Shown in pieces: positions 11,921 to 24,175 of a DNA stretch of 64,000 nt. The translations under genes were made by a program, and so were the position numbers. The notes under the pieces were generated by a model that did no database searches, was not told where the DNA came from, and saw only the letters and a program-made list of their open reading frames with translations. The stretch covers positions 87,207,432 to 87,271,431 of the forward strand of contig CAXKWD010000009.1 of the NCBI GenBank assembly GCA_964059195.1. Direction: 5' to 3'. Source of the stretch: Ectobius pallidus. Its lineage: Eukaryota; Arthropoda; Insecta; Blattodea; Ectobiidae. Each line of letters starts with the position of its first letter. Position 1 is the first letter of the stretch.

Positions 11921-12626
11921 ATACTGGCATAGGGCCTACCCAAAACAGATTTACTGTAAGTTATCTGCTAATAGCGGCAAATATTGCACCCACAAGGTTT
12001 TGAGGCCTGACTAGTGCATTTATTATTAGTGGGTCATAATGTTTATTATGGTTAACTTCACAGTATTTCTGGTGTAGAAAAAATAAGAAAAGTCAGAGGC
12101 GTCCGGAATAGTTCGGATGACGTCAATGACCCTACTCCAGAATTAATGACACTCCGAAAGTTCATATTTTCCAATGTTTGTAACAGCTTAATCCTTGTTC
12201 GACAGACTCTCTTCTCACCTTGTCTCTATTTCATTTAAGGGCGGAAAATCGTCCGATTAAGGGTTCTTCATTTAGGGTGCCTTGACTCACTTTTGATCCA
12301 CAGAACTGATTAAGATCCAAGAAATAAATGTCGTGATATGAGATATACAATTTAGATCTAATCTGATCCTGATTGAAGAATATATTCCTAACCAAATGGT
12401 AGATATTATCTATGCAGATTGTATCATGACGTCAATATGCACCAAGGACTTCAAGGATTAATTATGTCATAGATTAATTATATCATAGAACTTCAGATTT
12501 TTGCCCAACCAAATTAATATTCTTTTTCCAACCTTTACTTGTTTGCTACCATAGGAACTACGGAAAGAGGAAATAGGCTACTGTGCTGGAATCTGAAATT
12601 TCACTTCGTGTTGTTTTTTTATTTAT

Positions 12627-12658
<32 letters not shown>

Positions 12659-12722
12659 ATTTATTTTTTTATCGAAAATGCTTCGCTTCGCTTAAGTTTT
12701 GTACATAAGCTGTTGTTTGTGA

Positions 12723-12723
<1 letters not shown>

Positions 12724-12785
<62 letters not shown>

Positions 12786-12920
12786 TATATGTATTATTCG
12801 ATATTTTTTCGTAAAAATTGCCTGAAGAGTAGGCTAATAATTAAAAACTAGCTATCTTCCATTTAACTCCTGCCTCGCGAACAACTTTGTATTAGGTTGA
12901 GACAAGAATGCGTATTCATA
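12724..12920 (+). repeat. (TA)n microsatellite plus family F repeat copy 1
   Basis: A 58-bp pure TA run (12724-12781) is followed within 30 bp by sequence that recurs at 30655-30830: a TTTTCGTA.AAATT...CTGAAGAGTAG block, then CTGCCTCGCGAACAAC, then a TTAGGTTGAGACAAGAATGCGTAT block. The second copy is also preceded by a TA run, so the microsatellite probably belongs to the repeat unit. Confidence 0.55.
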
Positions 12921-13113
12921 AAGTAATTTAACTAGGCCCATGTGTCAAAACGAGAGGCGAGGAAATGGAAAAATCCAAGGTTAGGGCAGAGAATGTCATG
13001 GGGTGATATACTTAAGTCTTATCCATTCTTTCTTATAAGTTTCAATTACATTATATATTTCTTTTATTAGGAGTATACACGTTTATTACCATGTGACGAC
13101 GTCGATGACGACG

Positions 13114-13159
<46 letters not shown>
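13114..13159 (+). repeat. (AAT)n microsatellite
   Basis: About 15 uninterrupted AAT units, followed by (AAC)n. No gene is attached. Confidence 0.95.
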
Positions 13160-13162
<3 letters not shown>

Positions 13163-13679
13163 CAACAGTAATAATAATTAGCGTTATTATAATAACGATC
13201 ATAATTTTGATGTTAATTTTAATTTTGTGAGAAGCAGGAAAATCACATTACTCACGGCGTAGGATGAAAGGAAGAATGACTCAGTAGGCGAACATGGAAC
13301 ATCCAAAGTAAATAGTAGCCTAGATAGGTAGCGAAGAAAGTTGTTTCCTTTGAAATCATCTTGCTAGCGCCTGTATGTCCGGATTAGACTATTCTATTCC
13401 TGTACTTGTGCACGATGCAAACAAAAAACTTCCTGAGTGAAAATCATGTCTGTGGATGATGACTGAGATACCAATCTTACCCGTTATCACCCAATTATCA
13501 TTGTCCAGTGTAGCCTACATCACAAGTCTTTCTTTTAAACATTCACATTGAAGTAATTTGCAGTAGTCAAATAATAATGGCTAATCACTACTGTTTATTC
13601 GCAGTAAATTACTTAACTTGAATATAACTTTTCCGAAATAAAAGAGCATATCGAATCTTCTATTCCGCGCACGGAGCAT

Positions 13680-14235
13680 AGAGCCTCCTCTGGTGGAGGT
13701 TACATTTACCAAAGATTAATTTATGTACGGATATTTTCGTATAGAGAACAGAGTTTTAGATGGTAAGCCCATGACCTCCATGACCATCTAGAGCAGCGTT
13801 CCTCAACCTTTTTGAACCCGAGGACCTCTAAAATGCCTAAATTTTTTTATGGACCCCTAATTTTACATCCCATTTTTACAAGAAGGCCTATATTCTTAAT
13901 ATTTGGGGTATTAATTATAGGTCATAAAACGAAATATGTGAAAAAATTTTACTTCTTTACTTTCCACTTGCTTTATATTTTTAAATTATCTTTGCTGACC
14001 ATCTGCACCATAGGTTGAGAAACGCTGATCTAGAGGAAAGTAAAGTACTACTTGGATGTGAAAAGATCGGAAAATTTGCTTCAGACTAAATTCCACTGTT
14101 TATAGTCCCTTCCGAAGAATTCCGGTGACCGGGATTTTTCTCCTGAAAAATGCCTCTACCTCAGACGGGTTTGAACCCACGATTTTATGATCAGAGGTGG
14201 CCATGCTACCTCTGGCACTATCGAGGAAGTCAAAG
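13680..14235 (-). mobile_element. Family B SINE split by a hAT-type MITE
   Basis: On the minus strand the element begins with a tRNA-like head (B-box-like GGGTTTGAACCC form; plus strand GACGGGTTTGAACCCACG near 14164-14181). It continues with TCCGGAGGAG-like and TATAAACAGTGG sequence near 14100, and resumes after the insertion with GGTCATGGGCTTACCATC and GTAACCTCCACCAGAGG at 13690-13780. The same order is seen in the uninterrupted family B copy at 31617-31940. The inserted 234 bp is annotated separately. Confidence 0.65.
13786..14035. mobile_element. hAT-type MITE, 234 bp, perfect 8-bp target duplication
   Basis: The termini CAGCGTTCCTCAACC (13794-) and GGTTGAGAAACGCTG (-14027) are near-perfect inverted repeats of the CAG.G...CTCAACC type typical of hAT elements. 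They are flanked by identical 8-bp direct repeats ATCTAGAG (13786-13793; 14028-14035), the hAT target-site length. There is no transposase coding capacity, so it would need a transposase supplied in trans. It interrupts a SINE and so is younger than it. Confidence 0.88.
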
Positions 14236-14549
14236 AAGTCAATAAGATAGGGAAAATAATGAACGCCACTATAAGCAATACTCACTGATGGATTTGATTA
14301 ATTCCGCTCTTCTCACTCTGACAGAGTAACTGGCTTCATTGGCTGAATGCGTATCCCGCTGTCTACCTTTACGCAACGGTGTGTTTTCGCAAGGCAGGGC
14401 TTAAATGTTTGGAAGATATGTGTAGGCCTACCCTATAACTATTAATTTATAAAAATGTAGGTACCAGTGAACAGGGGGAAGAGAGGGGCATTAGTATTGC
14501 GGGCGACGGAGATTTAGGCTCGCACTTAACACCTAAAGTCTGGCCGTTC

Positions 14550-14669
14550 TAAGAAGGAAACCTGAAGTAAACAAAAACCAATACATATATCTCACTCTAG
14601 CATATTACTTGTATGACTTAAGAGTGAAACAGACGTACTGGTTTTTGTTTACTTCAGGTTTCTTTCTTA
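14550..14669. repeat. Inverted repeat with ~31-bp arms
   Basis: CTAAGAAGGAAACCTGAAG-TAAACAAAAACCA (14550-14580) is mirrored by TGGTTTTTGTTTA-CTTCAGGTTTCTTTCTTAG (14639-14669), with one mismatch and a 58-bp spacer. It may be a tiny MITE; no clear target duplication is seen. Confidence 0.85.
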
Positions 14670-14699
14670 GCTCGTATCGGGTATAGGTCTAGCGTAGGC

Positions 14700-17360
14700 C
14701 TACTCTTACTTATCTCTATTATCTTGCGCTCTTGCCTAACGTCACACAAAGTGACTTGCGTGCACTTCCTTCACAAACGTCATCTAGAGACGAAACCGTT
14801 TCCATTCATACAGCCTATATTGCAGGACGCAGTATTCTGGTCATTGCGACCAAAACTCGGAGGCGGGCGAAAAGTGTTCAATTTTTAATGCTATCTTATT
14901 TATTATTTTAGTTCCATCAGAATTGAATTAGTGGTAGGCAGACACTGGCATCATTATATCTAAAATGGATTAGATTATTTTATGTTATAAGCCTATGAAT
15001 AGAACAAGGGGGAGAGATAGGTCTTCATAATTCCAAATGGGTATGTAACATTGTACCTTATTCCAAAATAATGGTGACTAAAACAGATGGTTTGGCTACT
15101 GACTTTAGACTTGAAAATTTCTGCCCTGATATATTGTGTAAAGAAAAAAAAAACACAAGTTGCTGACACAGGATCACCATTGCTAGAATTTTACGTGATT
15201 CTTGGTACCTCAGCTGCCAATGCAGACTGAAGGCAGGTGTTTAATAAGAGATAACATTCATTCTAATGCCTCAATTAACATGTGCAGCTGCCAGCTTAAG
15301 CATGCATGTAAATTAATAAAGGCCACAGCAGGCAGGGGGAATTTATAACAAGAAACAAATCAATGCGATTGGGAGTTCAATATGTTGGACCAGGTCTGTA
15401 CCACCTGCACAAGCTTGGCATCTATTAAGGCGGTCGTGTCATGATTTTTTACAGAATTCCCACATGTTAAGTATGGCAATTTAAGAGCAATGACCAATTT
15501 CACTATTTTGCATCCCTTATTGCGGGACTCACAATACTATGTCCTTAAGGAAGGAGTATATATTTTAGACATGAATGGAATGATTCAGCACGATGTTCGG
15601 CCTCCTCTTAAGGCATCAAAACCAAGCAAACAAAAGGGACATAGAACGTTCACGGTAAATTGTAAATAAATTCCTACCTGGAGCTCCCAAAATTTGATCC
15701 ATTTACTTCTCAATTGCGATCCTTAGGCCTAGATGTTACGGTTTCGCCCACCTCATTAAGTATTTATTATTATTATTATTTTTTTTTCGTGATTAGTATT
15801 ATTCTCCGTTGAGGTCTACGCAATGGACATACTACCAGCTTCGAAGGCTGCTTTGCTTCAGAGATTAATATTATAATTATTATTACTATTATTAATACTA
15901 CTCTTATTATCAATATTATTATTATTACATTTCCTTTGTTCTCAAATATGTATGAATAAAATTTTGAACTGGACGCAGTAACAAATAAAAGCAACATATA
16001 GCAAGCGTTGTGGGAAAGATCTCGTTTTATTACAGGCCTGGGGCCTTTTATTCACCCTACATGCCATAGGGCTCTTTGGTGTGAAAATTTAATCTGAACA
16101 TGGTCAGGTTTTGAACGCCTATGGCACTGAGGAGTACATTTAATAAGAAGAAAAACATCTTAGCAAAGAAAAAATGGTTCCATTGGGCATATTTTGGATA
16201 ACAACGGCCAATTGGACGGGAATTATGAATGTAAATTTATAGCCTGCTACTCTATAGTCCTTTCTGCATACAACGAAAGAAATGTGAAGTGAACTTGATT
16301 TTTTACCCAACGCATAGATTTTTCCATTTCACTTTTCTCTCTGGTATTAGGCCAATGTAGTCACATAGCGTAAGTGCCCATTCAAATAACAATTTCACGC
16401 AAAGTTTTGTTGTTCGCAAAGTAGAACTGCTTGTGGAAAATGTGGCTAGCTTAAAATTGCCCTTCAATAGACAAAATATTGTTTCACATAAAAGTTTCAG
16501 ATTTTAGTACAGGCAGCTAGTGTAAAAAATTAATAATCGTTATTGCCTTTTCGAGAAACTTCTTGTGAAGAGTGGAAGGTATCCATATGCTTCGTAATGT
16601 CTACAGATTTAGTGCACTGGACTTTGGAATATGAGCGGTACTAGCCCTCGAAGTTGATCTCACAAGAGTGAAAATCTCCTTAAGAACATATTCGCCCTTC
16701 ATATGGAAAGTTTGTCTATTTTTGCACCATTGATCTAGTCCTATTATAAAATTTCGATATCACTTGGTTTTCCATTTTGGTTAAACGCTATACTAGTATT
16801 TCTGTACTCAGAGAAATACAAAAACGCATACCTTTTCACGTATAAATTCGTCATTGCATAAGAAAATAATCAAAACAGAATTATACGATTAACAAAAAAA
16901 TGATTTGTTTTAAAATACGAGGAATTTATTTGTAAGTTACGACTATTAAGTACGAAGGCAAGATATTCTACTGAAAACTTTCCTAACTGTCTTCACAGTG
17001 TCAATCCAATGGAGATTTCTGTTGACAAATACCTATATACCAATATATAGATTCAAATTAGAAAGGACTAATGCTGGAAAGTTTCAATCAAATTTTGGGA
17101 AAGAGCATAAAACTTCCTCACACATTACGTGATGCAATAAAATATTACAGTTGTTTGAATTCGAAAATGACTGTGTGCTATAGGTACTAATTCAGTTTTA
17201 ATGATTTAATCTTCATAAGCTACGAAGATTCTGGTAGTTTAATTGACTATTTAATATAGCCTACAATATAGTACGAATTACTCCATTCCTATAAACTTGA
17301 AGAAACTTCATTTAACTCTATTGTAGAGCAAATATGCCTTATTAAACAGGCCGAAAAAGT

Positions 17361-17364
<4 letters not shown>
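14700..17364. other. AT-rich stretch without recognised gene
   Basis: Imperfect (TAT)n runs lie at about 15763-15780 and 15865-15927. Nothing protein-like, no SINE boxes and no long inverted repeats were noticed. Confidence 0.45.
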
Positions 17365-17433
<69 letters not shown>

Positions 17434-17795
17434 GTTTTACCTCTCCCTTGTAGGGACCTTTATGCGACCCGCGCCGCGACCTGTCGGGAGAGGAATGAAC
17501 TATGAATCACAACACTGACAGACGTTTTTGACCAGACAAGGACATGGAGGGCCTCCTTGGGTGAGTGATCAGCCCAATGCCGGGGCCACCTCCAAGACAA
17601 CACAAACCCATAGGACGAGACACACTATTCACACACACACACTCACTAATATGAGGAATTAGTTACCTGACATTTGTCTCACAGGTGAGGGAAAACCCCG
17701 GAAAAAAACCCACCTAGGCAACTTGTCACGACCAGGAATCGAACCCGGGCCCGCTGCATGAGAGGAGCAAAAGTTCAAGGCATATACTGCTGTAC
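17365..17795 (-). mobile_element. Family G SINE whose 3' tail has become a 66-bp (TC)n microsatellite
   Basis: Sense is minus. B-box-like GGGTTCGATTCCTGG is at about 17730-17745 (plus strand: CCAGGAATCGAACCC). The body contains GAGGGAAAACCCC, ACAAGGACATGGAGG and CCGCGACCTGTCGGG (all plus-strand words) shared with the copy at 48197-48644. The sense 3' end after ...AAAACTACG is a pure (GA)n run, the (TC)n at 17365-17430. The tRNA A-box end has decayed. Confidence 0.8.
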
Positions 17796-17799
17796 TGCT

Positions 17800-18670
17800 G
17801 GAGTTATGGAAAACATCAGCCAATGGCATTACCTCATAAACCCGCTGATGTGAAAATAAATTCAGCTCTGAAATTAACAATTTGTTCTAAGATTTCTAAG
17901 ATTCTGACAGTCGCATACCACAGAAAATCGACACGGGATGATGAAGACAGTTTAGTATACCTAAGAACAGAGTACACATTTCCCCCCTAATTCCTAAAAC
18001 AAACACCTCAGCATGGGAACAGAAAGGAATGTGTGTATTTTAATCGAGGCGGTTTATTCATATCACCCTTTCCATTCCGTCCGAATAAATATAAACAGAC
18101 CTCCCCGGTATAGACGCATAGCTCCCCCACTACAATGATGCTGTTCACACTCCATAACTATAAGGGACACATTAACGACAAAAAGCACCATATGGAAAGG
18201 TGTTTTACGCCCACTAGGCACAGTGGTTGTAAACATTAACAGCCATATTTCGAGAACCCTAGTTATTAATTTTTCAAAAGCATATGATGTTTCTTCCTGA
18301 TATGAAATTTTTAAAGAAGTCGTAAAGTAAATTCAGAGCATGAAATATTAAACTTATGGAATGCTATACGTGTGATGTAACCAGGTTCAATATGAAAACA
18401 TTTTCTTATACAAGATGTTGCCGCGAAATTGCACTATGTACGATTACAAAAGCTGTTCCTTGCATCGTAAGATGGGTAGAAAAGTTGTGTATATTGAAAT
18501 TTATAGCGCAGTAAAAATTGTTTTGTATTATATGAGCAGTTTACATATTTATTCCTCTAAAATATAAGGCTCTATTACGAATTTATACAACACATAAAGG
18601 CTGTGAAGGTGTTACTTTTTAGTAGTATTTCGTTTTAGCTTTTACTGTTATACAGCATGAACTACTTCTA
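17800..18670. other. No gene recognised
   Basis: Unique-looking AT-rich sequence; no repeat partner was found within the window. Confidence 0.4.
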
Positions 18671-18674
18671 AAAT

Positions 18675-18985
18675 TAAGTAAAAGTAAAGTGTTCCCTATT
18701 ACAGGCCATGGAGGCCCAGGGGGTTCCAGGAGGTTGAGGCTCCCAGATTTTTAGACAGTCGGCACATGAATGTGGTAAGGTTGTCAGCCTTAAGCACCGG
18801 CCGCCTTTACCCCCAGGATTGCTCCTGGTACTCATTTCTGTTAGAGGCTGAGTCGACCCCAAGGCCATAGTACCACCAGAAGGATTGGGACAATTGAAAA
18901 ACTCCAATGACCTCATCGGAGATCGAACCCGCGACCTTCCGGTTTGTAGCACAGCGCCTGAACCACAACACTACGGCTTGTAAAA
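18675..18985 (-). mobile_element. Family A SINE, near full length
   Basis: The minus strand reads GTAGTGTTGTGGTTCAGGCG (head), GGTTCGATCTCC (B box), then GGGTCGACTCAGCCTC, ATGAGTACCAGGAGCAATCC, TAAAGGCGGCCGGTGC, CTGGGAGCCTCAACCTCC and GCCTCCATGGCCTGTAATAG, and ends in a CACTTTACTTTTACTT tail. The same word order is found in the copies at 26213 and 57664. The tRNA-like head indicates Pol III transcription and mobilisation by a LINE. Confidence 0.9.
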
Positions 18986-19031
18986 AGTAAATTGTAAAGA
19001 CAATAGTTTGTTCCCAAAGTTAATTCATGTA

Positions 19032-19137
19032 CTGTCAGTACCACTACGCAAGCGCCCGTCATTTTCGCTGCGCGACGTATGCGTAGAATATTTTTCAACG
19101 TACTCACATTGTGCGCAGGCTTCGTGGTACTTGACAG
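19032..19137. mobile_element. Small TA-flanked MITE, 106 bp
   Basis: The ends CTGTCA-GTACCAC and GTGGTACTTGACAG form imperfect terminal inverted repeats, bordered by TA at 19030-19031 and 19138-19139. The interior is GC-richer than its surroundings (GCGC words). It sits 45 bp beyond the head of the family A SINE. Confidence 0.6.
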
Positions 19138-19399
19138 TACGTGACTTAGCTTTAGGAACAGAAACAGACTTATTATGTTGCACATAACTCAGCCCATGTA
19201 TTGTAATAATGATGTTTAGGATTCAGTAAACGTGAAAACCCAAGCCATTCATGATATCGCGACCCTATACCAGCAAATTATGGTGCTTATTTCGTATTGC
19301 CATGTTATCACGGGATAAACCAAACGATCAATTTAGTTTGTCAAAAAACATAAATTTTGGTCAGACATTCTAATTAAGGCCTATAATTCGTTAGTGAGG

Positions 19400-19735
19400 C
19401 TGAAATCTCAAGTCTTCTGCTAGCAATGGGGTCCTAGGATCGACCTTCTCTCATATAAATGAGTACCAAAAGCAACCATGAGGGGAAAAAAGGTGGATGA
19501 CTCTTGAAGCTAATAACAGTGATAACCTTACCACCTTCCTGCGCCTCAACCTCAAGGAACCCCACGAGTCTCTAAGATCTGTAAAAGGAGCGCTAAATTT
19601 TGCTTATATCAGAACACAAATCGGAAGGTCGCGGATTCGATCTCTTATGAGGGTAATAGAAAAAGTTCCAACTGCCTAAACTACGGAAGCTTCAACTCTA
19701 AAAATCCCACGGGCCACCATGGCCTGTAAAAGAAA
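19400..19735 (+). mobile_element. Two degraded family A SINE fragments
   Basis: One copy shows ATGAGTACCAAAAGCAACC, GATAACCTTACCACCTTCC and CAACCTCAAGGAACCCC. A second begins with CGGAAGGTCGCGGATTCGAT and ends ACGGGCCACCATGGCCTGTA near 19725. Both are clearly diverged from the copy at 26213, which indicates older insertions. Confidence 0.65.
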
Positions 19736-19939
19736 AAGTCTTAGTCTGTATAAAAACATAGTAAATGGACTGAAGCATCTTTATAACGGAAATATTAACA
19801 ACGCAAAAAAAAGTAATGTGGCGGAATTCAAGCATACAAAATATTTATTAAAAATTCTCCATGGTACATTGCTAATTTCACAGTACTATAAATAATTAAG
19901 GAATCGCGCACAATGTGCATTATCTTAACCTAAGACTTA

Positions 19940-20042
19940 ACCTACCCAGTCCTGAACCCGGGAAGGGGATCTTTCACTACTGAAAAATCACCGACCCGGC
20001 CGGGAATCGAACCCGGGCCGCCGGAGTGGAAGGCAGGTACTA
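19940..20042 (-). mobile_element. tRNA-headed SINE fragment
   Basis: The plus strand has GGCCGGGAATCGAACCCGGG at about 19997-20016, the complement of a Pol III B box, next to CTGAACCCGGGAAGGGG. Only the head region is recognisable. It resembles the head of the SINE at 34931-35259. Confidence 0.5.
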
Positions 20043-20989
20043 TAGATAAGCCTAATCTGTATCGATAAAAAGGTTGAAAAGGAAAGATAACAGTTATGAA
20101 GAATAAACACGTGACACAATGCTGTGAACTCGATTAATACAGAAGTCGACGACTTGAACTGCATTTCCTGAAGGTAACGACACTTTTTTCTCAGCTACTC
20201 TGCAATTAGCGGACAATTGAAGGGGAGATGTTCGCAATAAAAAATGTGCAAGGCTTCTGCAGGTGATACACAGTTATTATGGGAACCACGTGCAATGCCC
20301 CCCCTCATAATGGGCACGTGAACAACTTCCTGTACCGGTATTCAAAAGGTACCAATTAAAATGAGAATATCAACAGCTGGAGTTAGATGAACCCTAGACT
20401 AAAAGTATGTTTACACGTTTATATTATCAAAACTCCAAAAAAAAAGAAATCGTAGTTTACAAAAGTAACCTATGTTAATATTGTAGTTAAGCTCAAACAA
20501 ATAATTTGTATGTTTGAGATAGAAGATAATTATTTTTATTTGGTTCATGAATTTATGGCCATACTGTCAGCTATATCGATTATCGATGTCAAGCATGTTA
20601 CAGTCGATTTCCAGTTCCCAATTATATTGTTAAAGTGACTTAATGTTCAGTTTAGTATAATATTTTAAGTTGATGTTTTAAGTTGGTGAACAGGTATATG
20701 GCACAGCATGTAAAATAAAAATATTTGATAACTTCTTGTGCACAATACATTTTACTAAAACACCATTAAGCGGCGGTAGACTTTGTTACAGTTGTTCACT
20801 GAGAAAATAATATCATACAAGATGGGCATTTAATAACGAATGTTTAAATTAATAACGTAGGGTTCTCGAAATTTTAGCCGTATGGCTAGAGGACGAATAG
20901 TGGTATTTTTATTAAATTATTGTAGAACTGTTCACATTAATCGAGAATAGAGCCTTAACCAGGAATATTAAATATTTAAATATAAAAGT
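20043..20989. other. No gene recognised
   Basis: AT-rich. Short self-complementary TATCGATTATCGAT words occur near 20574; no other structure was noticed. Confidence 0.4.
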
Positions 20990-21095
20990 AAAAAAAGTAA
21001 AGTGTTCCCTATTACAGGCCATGGAGGCCCAGAGGATTCTAGGAGGTTGAGGCTCCCAGATTTTTAGACATCGGCACATGAAGATGGTAAATATA
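20990..21095 (-). mobile_element. Family A SINE, 5'-truncated fragment
   Basis: The plus strand shows AAGTAAAGTGTTCCC, GGCCATGGAGGCCCAG and GAGGCTCCCAGATTTTTAG, i.e. the 3' third of family A in minus orientation. TAAATATAA occurs on both sides and may be its target duplication. Confidence 0.75.
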
Positions 21096-22313
21096 ACCTA
21101 CAGAAATTTTAGAGTATAAATACCTTCAAAAAAAAATGACGTTTTAAGTTTTGGTTATGTTAGATGTCTTAATATATGTGAAAGAATTTTTGAGATATCC
21201 ATAAAATGACCAACTTGTTCAATACACTCTTTTTTAGGGGTACAATAATAATTTTACAACTGAGTAAGTTGATCGTTCAGTTTCTTAAAACTACATTTTT
21301 CAAAACCATTTAAATCATAACTTCCACAAATTGTCAGATAAATTCCATGACATTTTTCACGTCCCTTCTTTCTTGTGTGGTCAACAAATATGTCTATTGT
21401 ATCCAATCTTTAACATAAATAAATTAAAAATATATACATTATGAGGAAAAGGTTTTTAAAATTGCAAGTATAAAAAAATCTCCTGAAGTCCAGACATCTT
21501 ATTAAATTTTCTAGGGCTTGTTAATCGGAATATTTCTTCATGAAAACAAAAATATTTATATGTATTTAAAATATGGGAATAAATTTGTAAACAGAAGTTT
21601 TGCACAAATCTCAAAATGAAAATTCTAAATTAAAAAAGCTAATACTGAAGAACATTTAAGTGTTTAAGGTTTTAAACACTTAACTAAAGTAATTTACCAA
21701 ATCTTGCGTTAATGAATGAACTACATTTGGCATTGGATACTGTAAGGAAAGTGGCAAGAAAAAGGATGGATAACAAATCGTGCTATAAAATGAAATTGCT
21801 TGTAGTATCATAATAAAATTAATCTCTCAGCTCGTTTTTGTTTGAGGAAAAAATACGAAAGGAGTCTGAAATGAAGGTCATATCTCATTATAATAACATG
21901 TATTATGTAAATGTTGAGTCATTTCTGTCCGGCAAAGTTGTTTAGAAAAAAAAACTGCAATTAACCAGCTCACGATTTCCGATCACTTCTTTTCTGGCAG
22001 AATATCGTAGTTTAGACTTCATAGTCTATTTAACATGTGGGCCTGTCGAAATTGCATTGATTACGTTCTAACAGCTCGCGTGTGTACACCTTGATAAGAC
22101 ATTGTATAGCTTTAGTGAAATGCTACCCTTCATGCATGACCGTTTACACTTGAGCAAAATACCTCGATGTAATTGCTTCGAGATTTCGTAAGTATACTAC
22201 TTTGTAGGGTAAAGCCTGGGCAAATCTATGATTTTTTAAAGTGTAAAGTGAGAAAATTAATCAATATGGTATAGTTTATAATCACACTCAAAATAATAAT
22301 AATAATTATTATA

Positions 22314-22320
<7 letters not shown>
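21096..22320. other. No gene recognised
   Basis: AT-rich sequence with no repeat partner in the window and no protein-like frame. Confidence 0.4.
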
Positions 22321-22360
<40 letters not shown>

Positions 22361-22361
22361 T
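22321..22361 (+). repeat. (TTA)n microsatellite abutting a LINE fragment
   Basis: About 13 TTA units directly precede the truncated LINE coding sequence. Confidence 0.95.
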
Positions 22362-22935
22362 GAGGCATCATAAAACTATAATCTTACCAGAAGCTCTGTA
22401 CGCAACGGAGTGTATAGAGTGTATTAACACCTTCTCAGATACAAGAATAAGCAAAACAGAGAAGAGAATCTTAAAGAAAATTATGGGACCAATTTGGGAG
22501 AATAACATATACAAACTGAGACCAGAAAAGGAGTTATGCAAACAAACAGAAAAAATAGGCCATACTTTCAGGAAAAGAAGATTAAGATTCTGTCGTCACA
22601 TTTTCAGAATGGAAAGAGATAGACTTACCAAACAAATTTTTGATCACTATGTAACTAAAAAAACTAAACCAGCATTTTTCAAGGAAGCTGAAGAAGATTT
22701 TAAGTTACTCAATATCAAAAAGGAGGATATTGCATACAGAGAAAAGTTTAGGAAAGCAATATTTGATGGCGAATTTCCAGAGGAACCCCAAGAAGGAAAC
22801 GGGAAGTAAATGGCGGAAAACGGAAACAGCAACATCGCGAAAGAATGAAGAAGTTTTGGGAAGACAAGAGGAAGACTACTGTTTCACGTTGGCCTAATCG
22901 AAAGGAATATATATATATAAATATATATATAATAT
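22362..22935 (+). pseudogene. 5'-truncated LINE: reverse-transcriptase C-terminal region
   Basis: About 148 open codons encode the region after the RT domain of an insect LINE ORF2-type protein: KTIILPEALYATE at the start, then an EKRILKKIMGP block, KRRLRFCRHIFRM (the conserved RR-W/F-GH-RM block) and a charged C-terminus. The frame is broken near 22807. In another frame the family's usual ending QQHRERMKKFWEDKRK continues to about 22885. An AT-repeat stretch and A-rich sequence follow. The endonuclease and RT catalytic domains are missing, so this copy is dead. It belongs to a different family from the fragment at 3641 (different block sequences). Apparent N-terminal residues before KTIIL come from the microsatellite boundary. 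Confidence 0.85.
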
Positions 22936-22939
22936 TCCC

Positions 22940-23945
22940 CAAATAAAAAAAATAATAAAAACTAAAAAATTAAAGGCATTACAAATATAAAAACTAGAAA
23001 TATAAACATAAATATTTAATTCACAGACTCTCTAAAATGAATTTTCGTATTACAAATTGATAAAAAATCAATCAATTACAAAACGTACTTATCTTAAGCT
23101 ACATGCTCCTATTGCCAAGGTGCCGTTTGTTAAGTTTCTGTGGGGGCACAAAACTAAGAAAGAAAGAAGCGTTTCAGTAAACTTTGCCATAGTGCCAATG
23201 AGTATTCTTTTCAGTCTAATTTTAAAAATGGTTTCCTGCTTGTTTCTAAATAACATGAAAATTTTCGATAATGAACCTGTTTGCACCTGAGAAAATAGGC
23301 CTACTTACAAGTACAACGTTAGTATAGGTCATTATTTTCTATTCGCTTTATATTCTTGTATTCCTTTTTATTTATATTTATATTAAGAGGTGCAAATCAA
23401 ACGAATATAGAATATGTCGTGTAGAGTCGCGTTAAAACAAGATAACACTGAGAATGGAGCCAATTGGTAATTATAACACAGTCTATTGGGTTCATAAGTT
23501 AATAATGTAATGTGTCGCTATTTTCGAAAAGGCTACCTTACAACAGGTGAATCAGCCATTCGAACGGAAACGTACATTCCACGACAGAAAGAACCATGCT
23601 TCCTGCCCTGGTTCAGACCAAAGCCACAAATAATAATTGAACTAAATTACTGTTCAAAAGGGGAAAATAGGTATTATAATAAGCCTGCATTTGGCCTAAT
23701 CACTAATGCGGAAATTAAATGAAAATCAGCAGTTAAAAAACTTGAATTTTCAACTGTATATTATAATATGCCTCTTTTACCAACATTTGTCGTAGAGAAT
23801 GTTAAGAAAAATAAATAGTACTATTCAGATTTCCTTGCACATACCAGTATAGTCTAAATTCTGGTCAGTTCGAAAAGGAATAATTGAATTCCTCGATATC
23901 ATATAGCCTTCTGTATAGCCAACGGACAGACAATGGATAGAAAAG
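22940..23945. other. No gene recognised
   Basis: Open frames at 23057-23290 and 23510-23722 (+) have ordinary AT-rich composition and no recognised motif; I treat them as chance. Confidence 0.4.
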
Positions 23946-23949
23946 TGCC

Positions 23950-24051
23950 TAGCTCACATGCAGTGAGGGATTTCATATATAGTTGTGCCGGATTTCATAT
24001 GTAGTTTTGTCGGCACAACTACATATGAAATCCCGCACTGTATGTGAGCTA
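23950..24051. mobile_element. Small TA-flanked fold-back element, ~98 bp
   Basis: A 40-bp arm (AGCTCACATGCAGTG... 23951-23990) is inverted at 24011-24050 with four mismatches, leaving a 20-nt loop. TA borders both sides (23950-23951; 24050-24051). The loop repeats part of the arm (GATTTCATATGTAGTT), which gives a third partial copy. Confidence 0.75.
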
Positions 24052-24094
24052 AGCTAAACTAACTTAGCTTAGCTCTTGGTCGACAACCGGCATA

Positions 24095-24175
24095 TAAACC
24101 GTCCTCATTGGTTAAGTGGCTAGTATACTTGTTATTAGGTCCAAGGGTTCGCTGGTTCATATTGGCTGAGAGATC
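24095..24175 (+). mobile_element. Degenerate tRNA-like SINE head
   Basis: TTGGTTAAGTGGCTAGTA followed about 30 nt later by GGTTCGCTGGTTCATATTGG resembles decayed A and B boxes. No family body is recognised downstream with confidence. Confidence 0.3.

Noticed and set aside
17659..17880. Minus-strand open frame with GPGSIPGRDKLP, and similar frames at 18674, 34924 and 45640
   Set aside because: GxGSIPG-type peptides are translations of SINE B-box heads (GGGTTCGATTCC), not genes.
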